A stretch of 64,000 nucleotides of DNA from Planctomycetota bacterium. Lineage in GTDB: Bacteria > Planctomycetota > UBA1135 > GCA-002686595. Below the pieces are notes generated by a model that ran no database searches, was not told the DNA's origin, and saw only the letters and a program-made list of their open reading frames with translations. The translations under genes and the position numbers were made by a program. How positions within the stretch are numbered: the first letter of the stretch is position 1; each line of letters opens with the position of its first letter. The stretch lies in contig JAIOPM010000031.1 in NCBI GenBank assembly GCA_021413885.1, positions 248,001 to 312,000 of the forward strand, given 5' to 3'. Positions 18,975 to 26,498 of this stretch are shown here, one piece after another.

Positions 18975-20651
18975 CTACTTTACCTTGTCGTCGTTCGCCG
19001 GACGCCCCGGCTTCTCGACCGTCACGCCGCGCGGCGCGGGCAAGTCGAGCGTGAAGTCGTGCACGAGTTCCGCCGGCGCGTTCGCCGGGATCGCGAGCAC
19101 GCCGAGCGAATGACGGCGGCCTTGGTACTCGAGGACCCAACGCGCTTCCCGCGCGGCGGAGACCGCGAGCTCGACCTCGAACGCGCCGTCCTTCTCCGTC
19201 GACGCATTCGGCGTTCGCCCGCTGCGTTCGGCGGCGACGATCGCGCGCACGCGCGCGCCCTTGACCGGCGCGCCGTCCGCCAGCCGCGTGACGCGGCCGC
19301 GCACGACGAGCGAGCGTTCGAGCTTCAACTCGAGCGCTCCGTTCGCCTGATCGGCGGGCACGAGGATCTCCCACGCGCGCGCGGCGAAACCCTCCGCGTG
19401 CACGTCGAGACGCGCCGCGCCGATCGGCACGTTCTCCGCCGCGAGCGCGAATTGGCCGTCGGCGCCGGCGACCGTCGTGTCGGCGTAATCCGACGCGGCG
19501 GACTCGGCGACGCCGCTCGGCGTCAGCGTCAACTCCGCCGCGCCGACCGGCGTGCCGGTCGCGGCGTCGATCACGCGACCGCGCAACGTGCGCGGCGTCA
19601 GCAGACGGATCTCGAGCGCGAGCTGCGTCGTGAGGTCGTCGAGACGTTGCGTCGCGTAACCCTTGGCTTGGACGTAGAGCCACGCGTCGGCGACGGCGAG
19701 CTCGCCGACGCCGAGCTCGAACGTGCCGTCGAGTCCGGTGCGTGTCTCGTCGCCTCCGTCCTCGAACTCATCGACGCGCGACGACGTCTCGACGCGCGCG
19801 TCCGCGATCGGCGCGCCGGTCGCGGCGTCGAGCACGCGGCCGTGCAACCGCAACGGCGGCCCGAGCAACACGTCGACCACCAGCGAGTCGGCGTTCTCCG
19901 GCACCGCGAGGTTCGCGAGGTGCGCGGGCTGGTGCTCTTCCGCGCTCGCGATCAGATCGAGCCCGGTGCGCGGCAGATCGGTGAACTCGTCGATGTGGAA
20001 GCGCCCTTGCTCGTCGGAGACGCCGTCGTCCCAGCCTTCCGAGAACGCGGCGCCGCTCGCGAACACCTTCAGCTCCGCACCGGCGATCGGCGCGCGCGTC
20101 TTCGCGTCGAGCACGCGGCCGGACACCGAGAACGCGCCGGGCAACGCGAAGTCGACGACGAGCTCGTTCAGGCCGGTGTCGGTCGGAAGACCGGCGTGCA
20201 TCACCGCCGCGCGATCTTCGACGAACGCGACGAGATCGACGCGCGGCGGCGCGCCGCCGTCGAGTTCGATCCGGTAGAGCCCTTCTTCGTCGCTCGACGC
20301 TTCGAGGAACGCGTCGCCGTCGTGGTAGCGCGCTTCGATTGTCGCGCCGAACCACGGATCGCCGCCGCGCGCGTCGGACACGCGGCCGCGGATCACGAAG
20401 GGTCCGTCGGCGGTCTTCGCGGCGGGCTCGGTCGCGCGGCGTTCGTCGATCGGAGCCGGCGCGGTGCGCGCCGTCTCGGTCGGCGTTTCGCTCGGCGCGG
20501 CGGGACGCGCGGCGTTCGACGGCGTGTTCGTCGCGTCCTTGCTCGCGGTCGCGACTTCGACGTTCGGCTGCCGGCGCGACCACGCGAACCACGTGGCGAG
20601 CCCGACCAGCGCCGTGATCAGCGCGAACAACGAGGCATTGCGGACTTTCAT
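18975..20651 (-). CDS. membrane-anchored protein with five carboxypeptidase-regulatory-like repeats
   Basis: This 558-residue protein starts at the ATG at 20651, preceded by GAGGTG five bases upstream. An N-terminal anchor (LFALITALVGLATWFAW, residues 8-24) is followed by an acidic/Thr-rich linker. Five repeats then follow, with the consensus GRVxDAxTGxPIxGA: IRGRVSDARGGDP, VSGRVLDAKTRAP, LHGRVLDAATGAP, LRGRVIDAATGTP and VRGRVTRLADGAP. Each is a prealbumin/CNA-B-like beta-sandwich. No catalytic residues are visible. It may be a surface structural or adhesion protein, or a partner of the sigma fusions carrying the same repeats; both are inference. Confidence 0.73.
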   Translation of the reverse strand: MKVRNASLFALITALVGLATWFAWSRRQPNVEVATASKDATNTPSNAARPAAPSETPTETARTAPAPIDERRATEPAAKTADGPFVIRGRVSDARGGDPWFGATIEARYHDGDAFLEASSDEEGLYRIELDGGAPPRVDLVAFVEDRAAVMHAGLPTDTGLNELVVDFALPGAFSVSGRVLDAKTRAPIAGAELKVFASGAAFSEGWDDGVSDEQGRFHIDEFTDLPRTGLDLIASAEEHQPAHLANLAVPENADSLVVDVLLGPPLRLHGRVLDAATGAPIADARVETSSRVDEFEDGGDETRTGLDGTFELGVGELAVADAWLYVQAKGYATQRLDDLTTQLALEIRLLTPRTLRGRVIDAATGTPVGAAELTLTPSGVAESAASDYADTTVAGADGQFALAAENVPIGAARLDVHAEGFAARAWEILVPADQANGALELKLERSLVVRGRVTRLADGAPVKGARVRAIVAAERSGRTPNASTEKDGAFEVELAVSAAREARWVLEYQGRRHSLGVLAIPANAPAELVHDFTLDLPAPRGVTVEKPGRPANDDKVK

Positions 20652-20745
20652 GGTTCACCTCGCAACGTAGCGACCCGCCGTCGGAAGCGGAAGCGCGCGG
20701 GCGAGCTTGACCTCCGACGACGAGGCGCGCAGGCTCGTCCGCCCG

Positions 20746-21531
20746 ATGGCGGAGCGAAGCGAGCAAGCGTTGCGCGGCAAGACCGCGTGCGTGACCGGCG
20801 CGGGCCGCGGCATCGGACGCGCGATCGCTCGAGCGCTCGCTCGCGACGGCGCGCACGTCGTCTGCCTCGGCCGCAGCGCGGCGCGGCTCGCGGAGACCGT
20901 CGCGGAGATCGAACGTGCGCACGGCGCGGCGTCGCTCCTCGTCGCCGACGTGACCGAGGCGCGCACGTTGAGTGAGCTCGACGCGCTCGGCACGCCGATC
21001 GACGTGCTGGTCAACAACGCGGCGGCGTTCGCGCCGTACGCGCACCTCGAGCGCGTCTCGGAAGACGCGATCGAACGCGTGCTCGACACCACGCTCGGCG
21101 CGCCGCTCGCGCTCGCTCGCCACGTGATCGCCGGGATGAAGGCGCGCGGCTTCGGTCGCATCGTCAGCCTCGGTTCGATCGCCGGCGAAGTCGGCGCCGA
21201 CGGCCAGGTCGCGTACTCGACGGCGAAGGCGGGCCTGGTCGGTTTCACCAAGAGCCTCGCGGCGGAGTGCGCGCGCTTCGGCGTCACCGTCAATCTCGTC
21301 GAGCCCGGCCTGATCGCGACCGAGCGCATCACCGAGACCGTCGCGGACGAATACCAACGCCGCATCCTCGCGAACACCGCGATGGGGCGACCCGGCACGC
21401 CCGACGAAGTCGCGGAGGTCGTCGCGTTCCTCTGCTCGCCGCGCGCCGCCTACGTCACCGGCGCGGTGATCCCGGTGTCCGGCGGACTGGGCGTCGGGCT
21501 GTACGCCCGCGAGCTCGAGAAGCGACCCTGA
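20746..21531 (+). CDS. short-chain dehydrogenase/reductase (FabG-like)
   Basis: This 261-residue classical SDR has the Rossmann motif TGAGRGIG (17-24), the NNAA motif after VDVLV, a catalytic Ser in SLGSIAGE and the catalytic pair YxxxK at Tyr157/Lys161 (AYSTAKAG). The C-terminal PGLIATER and GAVIPVSGGLG segments are typical of 3-oxoacyl-ACP reductase-like members, which use NAD(P)H. The physiological substrate cannot be told from sequence. The ATG at 20746 is preferred; an upstream TTG at 20707 would add 13 residues. It is divergent from the repeat protein at 20651 and stands alone. Confidence 0.86.
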   Translation: MAERSEQALRGKTACVTGAGRGIGRAIARALARDGAHVVCLGRSAARLAETVAEIERAHGAASLLVADVTEARTLSELDALGTPIDVLVNNAAAFAPYAHLERVSEDAIERVLDTTLGAPLALARHVIAGMKARGFGRIVSLGSIAGEVGADGQVAYSTAKAGLVGFTKSLAAECARFGVTVNLVEPGLIATERITETVADEYQRRILANTAMGRPGTPDEVAEVVAFLCSPRAAYVTGAVIPVSGGLGVGLYARELEKRP

Positions 21532-21652
21532 ACGTCGCGTAACGGGACGAGCGAGCGTTTCGCGCTCCCTCGGAATTCCTGTCCCAACTCCGTCGGCGGT
21601 GCCACTTGGACCACGAGGCCACTCTCCAGCCCGTTTTCCAAAGGACACGACC

Positions 21653-23410
21653 ATGCGCCACCTTCTCCGTTCCCGTCGAGCCTTCACGCTCGTCGCCGTT
21701 GCCGCCACCTGCGGCGCCGCGCGAGCACAGACCGTCTTCTCGATCGAGTACCGCGGACCGACCATCGCGGTGCCGAACAGCTGCACCCTGGTGCCGATCA
21801 CCGAGGGCGATCTGCTGACGCCGGGGACGCCGGGGGGCGTTCCGGCGCTCGGGCCGTTGCCCGCGCCGTGCGTCTTCATCACCGGCGGGCCCGGCGGACT
21901 CGCGTTGCCGATGTGGGGCGGTTGCGTCGGTCACCCGCCGGGTATGCCGTGCGGCGTCGAGGTCGACGCGGTCTCGTTCGGCACCGATGGTCCGTTGCTC
22001 CCCGCGATGCCCGCGGGTCGCATCGCGTTCTCGGTCGACCGGTTCGCGGCGGGCATCGGCGGCTTGCCGGTTCCGCCCGCGGTGTGGACCGAAGGACCGC
22101 CGATCTCCGAGGCCGCCGGCGACGTGTTCGTCGATCTCGGGCTTCCCGCGGGTCCGATTCCGCCCGCGCCGATCGCGTTGATCGGGCACACGGGCATGAT
22201 CGACGGCAACGGCATGGCGGGCCCGAGCGCGTTCGCCTATCCCGGCGTCGGCATCGTCGAGCCGCTGCCGCCCGGCTGTCTCCTGCCCGATCTCGGCGAC
22301 AACCTCGATGCGCTCGACGTCGACGGGCCGCTCGGTTCCGCGGTCGCGTTCATCTCGCTCGACGCGGCGTTCGTCGATCCGTTGTGCGGCATGCCGTACA
22401 GCGGTTCGGCGATCGCCAACGGCTTCCTGCCCGGGATGATCCTCGCGAAGCCGGCGGCCGGACCGCTCGGCATCTATGCGGTGCCGCCGATGCTGGGCCT
22501 CGACTTGATCGCGGGTCCGGGCTCGGACGATCTCGACGCGCTCGCGATGCTCGAGAACGGCGTCGCCGGTTTCCAACCGTCGCCCGGTCCGTACGCGGGT
22601 TGGGGCGGGCCGACCGACATGGTGCTCTTCTCGGTTCGTCGCGGTTCGGCGGTCATCGGTGCGCCCGATTCGATCTTCGGAGCGCCGATCGAGCCCGGTG
22701 ACATCCTGATCCCGCCGGTCGCCGGCGGCGTCTCGCCGTTCCCCGGCATCTTGTTCTCGGCGGAGAGCCTCGGCCTCGTGACCGCGCGCACGATGGGCGT
22801 GCCGTTCGGCGACGAGCTCGACGCGCTCGACGTCATCCGCAAGGTGCGTTTCGATTGCAACGGCAACGGCATCGAGGACGCGGTCGACATCGCGATGGGC
22901 GCCGCCGACTGCAACAAGAACGGCATTCCCGACAAGTGCGAGTGCGCGGCGCCGACGACCTACTGCACGGGCAAGGTCAACAGCAACGGTTGCACTCCGA
23001 CCATCGCCTTCATCGGACCGTCGTCGATCAGCGTCGGCTGCGCGCTCGCCGGCAACGTCGCGAAGATCACGGTGACCAGCCTCTCGCCGAAGCCGATCGC
23101 GGCTTCGCACCTGGGGCAGCTCTTCTACAGCACCACCGGTCCGGCGGCGTTCCCGTTCTCCGGAGCCTTCCTGTGTGTGAAGGGGCCGATTCGACGCATC
23201 GCGCCGATCGTCGGCACCGGAGGCACCGTGGGCTCGACGACCTTGTGCGATTCGAGCATCACGCAAGACTTCAACGCGCGCATCGCGTCGGGCATCGATC
23301 CGGCGTTGATCGCCGGCGCGGCGGTCTGGGTCCAAGGGTGGGCCCGCGACACGCCGGCGGCGGGAGCCGTGCAGCTCTCGAACGCGTTGACGTTCACGAT
23401 CTGCCCGTAG
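21653..23410 (+). CDS. large secreted protein with DCNGNG motifs and Cys-containing C-terminal module
   Basis: This 585-residue exported protein starts at the ATG at 21653, with AAGGA 7 bases upstream, and opens with a signal peptide ending near GAARAQ. Residues 20-400 are Gly/Pro/Ala-rich beta-type sequence without a known enzyme motif. They contain two internally similar blocks with GDNLDALDVDGP, GSDDLDALAM and GDELDALDV. Residues ~401-436 carry two calcium-loop-like units (DCNGNGIEDAVD and DCNKNGIPDKCEC), similar to thrombospondin-3/dockerin-type loops. The last ~150 residues (TYCTGKVNSNGCTP onwards) form a module also found at the end of the protein at 45821-47551. It is probably a surface protein. 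A strong terminator follows. Confidence 0.8.
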   Translation: MRHLLRSRRAFTLVAVAATCGAARAQTVFSIEYRGPTIAVPNSCTLVPITEGDLLTPGTPGGVPALGPLPAPCVFITGGPGGLALPMWGGCVGHPPGMPCGVEVDAVSFGTDGPLLPAMPAGRIAFSVDRFAAGIGGLPVPPAVWTEGPPISEAAGDVFVDLGLPAGPIPPAPIALIGHTGMIDGNGMAGPSAFAYPGVGIVEPLPPGCLLPDLGDNLDALDVDGPLGSAVAFISLDAAFVDPLCGMPYSGSAIANGFLPGMILAKPAAGPLGIYAVPPMLGLDLIAGPGSDDLDALAMLENGVAGFQPSPGPYAGWGGPTDMVLFSVRRGSAVIGAPDSIFGAPIEPGDILIPPVAGGVSPFPGILFSAESLGLVTARTMGVPFGDELDALDVIRKVRFDCNGNGIEDAVDIAMGAADCNKNGIPDKCECAAPTTYCTGKVNSNGCTPTIAFIGPSSISVGCALAGNVAKITVTSLSPKPIAASHLGQLFYSTTGPAAFPFSGAFLCVKGPIRRIAPIVGTGGTVGSTTLCDSSITQDFNARIASGIDPALIAGAAVWVQGWARDTPAAGAVQLSNALTFTICP

Positions 23411-23460
23411 CTCTTCGAGACGTTGGGGAGACGGCGACTGCCTGCGTCGCCCTGGTTGCC

Positions 23461-23491
23461 GAGGCCGACCGCGTTCCGCGCGGTCGGCCTC
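23461..23491 (+). terminator. strong GC-rich hairpin terminator
   Basis: A perfect 13-bp inverted repeat (GAGGCCGACCGCG with CGCGGTCGGCCTC) closes a 5-base loop and is followed by CTTCGTT. It lies 50 bases after the stop of the secreted protein gene and before the independent esterase gene, as expected for an intrinsic terminator, although the T tract is short. Confidence 0.75.
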
Positions 23492-23610
23492 CTTCGTTGC
23501 ACTTACCTCGCGCCAACGGCCGCGCGCGCGGCGAGTTCGGATGCGGTGAGAGGTCGCGCGCGGACAGAGCTCTTGCTCGCGCGCCGCGTGGTTCGCGCTA
23601 GCGTCGCGCC

Positions 23611-24939
23611 ATGACTCACACCGCACTCGCGTCCACGCTCCGGCGGCTCGCCGTTCCCGCGTTCTCGTTGTTCGTCGCGGCGTGCTCCGCGCCCGTTCCG
23701 AAGGACGACGTCGTCTCGTGGTTGCGCGCGAACGCCGTCGCGACGCACGGGCGCGACGCGTTTCGCGGGCTCGATCCGATCTTCGCGCGCAGTCGTGTCG
23801 TCGGCCTGGGCGAAGCGACGCACGGGCAACACGAATCGTTCGAGACCAAGCGTGAGTTGACGCTGCACCTCGTGCGGCACGACGGCTATCGCTTGATCGC
23901 GTTCGAAGCCGGTGCGACGCGCGCCGCGGTCTGCGAGGAATACCTGAGCGGCCGCAGCGACGACCTCGAAGCCGCGTTGTCCGGCCTCGGCATGCTCTTC
24001 CGCATCGACGAGAACGCGGTGCTGCTCGAGGAGCTGCGCAAGTGGAACGACGCGACGAGTCCCGCGGAGCGCGTGCACCTCGTCGGCGTCGACCCGAGCG
24101 ACGTGCGCGGTTCGTCGAAGCGGCTCGCGACGTTGCTCGAGAGCGTTTCGCCCGAACTCGAGGCGAGCGCGACGTCGCTCGCGACCGAATTCCAGGACGC
24201 CGTCGCGAAGCTCCCGTCCGGCGACCGCACCGACTACGAGCGCGTCAACGTCGCCGCGATCGGACTCGCGGGGCGCGTCGATGCGCTGTGCGCCGCGCGC
24301 AAGGACGTGCCCGCCGAAGCCGCGCTGCGCGCGACCGAATTGCGATGGGGCGTCGCGGCCGCGGGCTCGGACGGCGGACGCGATCACGCGATGGCGGAGA
24401 TGTTGCTCGCGTCGCTCGCGAGCTTCGGTCCGCAGACGCGCGCAGTGTTGTGGGCGCACAACGGTCACGTTCTGCACGCGCCGTTGCGTTACATGGAGAG
24501 CGCCGAACTCTCGACCGGCGGTCATCTCGCCGCGGCGCTCGGGCCCGACTACTACGCGTTCGGTTTCCTTTTCGGCTCGGGCGGATTCCAAGCGCTCGAG
24601 CGCACCGACGCCGGTTCGTACGGTTACCGCCGCCACGAACTCGGCGCGCCGCCGCCGAACTCGCTCGAAGCGCCGTTCGTCGAAGCCGCGCGCGGCGACT
24701 GCGTCGTCGATCTGCGCGCGGGGCCGAAGAGCGGCGCGATCGGCGCATGGCTCGATTCCGGTCACGGACAACGTTGGTTCGGCGGTTTGGTCGAGGCCGA
24801 GCAGCTCGCGGATGCGAGCGGCGACGCGAGCCAACTCCTGCCGACGTTTCCGCGCGCCGACTTCGACGGCCTGATCTTCCTCGAGCGCACGACGCCGGCG
24901 TCGCCGCGTGATCGGACGCGGATCCTCGGTTCGAGCTGA
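23611..24939 (+). CDS. erythromycin-esterase-family lipoprotein
   Basis: This 442-residue protein has a lipoprotein signal peptide with a lipobox (FVAAC, Cys25), so it should be lipid-anchored after export. The domain matches the erythromycin esterase family: GLGEATHGQHE at about residues 68-78 with the conserved Glu and His, a FEAG segment, and WAHNGHVLHAP at about 280. Family members include macrolide esterases EreA/EreB and the succinoglycan-biosynthesis-associated proteins, and most chromosomal members have unknown substrates. Resistance to macrolides is therefore not implied. It is convergent with the membrane protein gene that follows. Confidence 0.85.
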   Translation: MTHTALASTLRRLAVPAFSLFVAACSAPVPKDDVVSWLRANAVATHGRDAFRGLDPIFARSRVVGLGEATHGQHESFETKRELTLHLVRHDGYRLIAFEAGATRAAVCEEYLSGRSDDLEAALSGLGMLFRIDENAVLLEELRKWNDATSPAERVHLVGVDPSDVRGSSKRLATLLESVSPELEASATSLATEFQDAVAKLPSGDRTDYERVNVAAIGLAGRVDALCAARKDVPAEAALRATELRWGVAAAGSDGGRDHAMAEMLLASLASFGPQTRAVLWAHNGHVLHAPLRYMESAELSTGGHLAAALGPDYYAFGFLFGSGGFQALERTDAGSYGYRRHELGAPPPNSLEAPFVEAARGDCVVDLRAGPKSGAIGAWLDSGHGQRWFGGLVEAEQLADASGDASQLLPTFPRADFDGLIFLERTTPASPRDRTRILGSS

Positions 24940-24952
24940 ACGCGCGAACGTC

Positions 24953-26458
24953 TCAGCGACCGTCGACGCGGAAGAGTCCGAGCCCGAGATCCTCGGCCGA
25001 CGCGAATTGCGTCGGCATCGAGCGCGGCGACGCGCGCCAGAAGCAGAAGCTCGCCTCGTTCGGCTCGAAGCCGCGCGACGACACGTAGTGCGTCGTGATG
25101 TCTGCACGCAAGAGCCCGGCGCGTTCGTACACGCCTTGCTGCGCATCGCGGTAGTAGTTGACGTCGAGCCAATACAACGTCGAGTTCGGCGGCACGCGCG
25201 CGTTCAGGTGCGCGAGCAAGTCGGCGGCCTCGAGGTGCAGCGGCATGCGCAAGTTGTCGAGCAAGCTCAACGGTACGCCGATCCAATTCACTTCGAGCTT
25301 CGGCAACACGGGCGCGAGGCGGCGGTACACCGGCGCGGAGTCGTAGACGGCGACCGACGCGAGCGCGACGACGCCGTGCAGCGCGAACACGCCGCGTCGC
25401 AGGCTCGTCGAGCCGCTCGCCGCGCCGCGCGCCAGCACCAACGCCGCGAGCGCGAAGAGCGGCACGAAGTAACGCATGTTGTAGAACGTCGTCGGGAACG
25501 GCATCAGCCCCGCGACGTACACGCCACCGAAGCACAGCAGGGGAGCGAGCAACGCACGCGTCCACGCGCTCGATCGAAACGCGAGCAAGAGTGCGACGTG
25601 GAACTGCACGAGCAGCGCGATGCCGAGCGCGACCCACGTGCCGCGCGCGCTCATCCACAGTTCGCCGTTCGCGTACTGCCCGACTCCGCCACCTTCGCCT
25701 TCGAGGCGCGACAACGGATTGTGCCCGGTCGCCGCGAGCCCGACGAACACGCCGATCGCGACGAAGACGAGGCTCGCGCTCGCGAGCAAACGCCGGAACC
25801 TCGTGCGGTCCGCGCGCAACGCGCGCACGTGACAGACGAGGTAGAGCGGGCACGAGAGGAAGAGCACGAGCCCGTAATTCTTCAGCAGGATCGCGACGAA
25901 CAACGTCGCGCCGAGCGCGAGCACGCGCGGCACCGGATCGCGTTCGGGCTCGACGACCAGCCGGTGCGAGAGGCTCCACGCGAAGACCGCGAGCGCCGCG
26001 AACCAGCCGTCGGGATGCGCGCTCCAAAATTGATAGAAGACGCACGGCCCGAACGCGCCGAGCCAGAGAACCCAACGCTCGCCGCCTTCCGGCAAGAGCG
26101 CGCGGAATGAGCGTGCGAAGTGCAGCAACGCGAAGAGATATGCGGCCGTGGTCAAGAACGACGTGACGCGCAAGCCGTCGTGATTTCCGAACGCCTTGAC
26201 GAGCGGCGCCGAGCACCACGCATAGAGGATCGGCTTGTCGTACGACAACTTCGAATCGGCGACGACCGGCCGCGGATCGTAGCCGTGCTCGATCACGTGC
26301 TCGCTCGCGCGCGCGTAGACGAGACTGTTGCGCACCAGCGGCAAGCCGCGGTTCGTCCACGTGAACGCCGCGCCGATCGAGACGAGCGTGAGCAACAACC
26401 ACGTCGAGAGCGCACGCTGCATGGCGCCACGTTCGCGTCGCGCGCGCTCGCCGACCAT
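24953..26458 (-). CDS. polytopic membrane protein, GT-C glycosyltransferase-like
   Basis: This ~501-residue protein has an N-terminal membrane helix (STWLLLTLVSIGAAFTW) and about 9-10 further hydrophobic helices, such as RRLLASASLVFVAIGVFVGL and WVALGIALLVQFHVALLLAF. An acidic-aromatic loop follows helix 1 (VYARASEHVIEHGYD, YDKPILY), and a soluble C-terminal domain of ~110 residues ends the protein. The overall form resembles GT-C fold (ArnT/PMT-like, family 39) glycosyltransferases that use lipid-linked sugars. The catalytic acidic pair cannot be fixed from sequence alone. ATG starts exist at 26458 and 26422 and neither has a clear Shine-Dalgarno sequence. Confidence 0.75.
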   Translation of the reverse strand: MVGERARRERGAMQRALSTWLLLTLVSIGAAFTWTNRGLPLVRNSLVYARASEHVIEHGYDPRPVVADSKLSYDKPILYAWCSAPLVKAFGNHDGLRVTSFLTTAAYLFALLHFARSFRALLPEGGERWVLWLGAFGPCVFYQFWSAHPDGWFAALAVFAWSLSHRLVVEPERDPVPRVLALGATLFVAILLKNYGLVLFLSCPLYLVCHVRALRADRTRFRRLLASASLVFVAIGVFVGLAATGHNPLSRLEGEGGGVGQYANGELWMSARGTWVALGIALLVQFHVALLLAFRSSAWTRALLAPLLCFGGVYVAGLMPFPTTFYNMRYFVPLFALAALVLARGAASGSTSLRRGVFALHGVVALASVAVYDSAPVYRRLAPVLPKLEVNWIGVPLSLLDNLRMPLHLEAADLLAHLNARVPPNSTLYWLDVNYYRDAQQGVYERAGLLRADITTHYVSSRGFEPNEASFCFWRASPRSMPTQFASAEDLGLGLFRVDGR

Positions 26459-26498
26459 CAAGTCCGTGTCAGACTTTGGCCCGCTACCGAGGACATAC

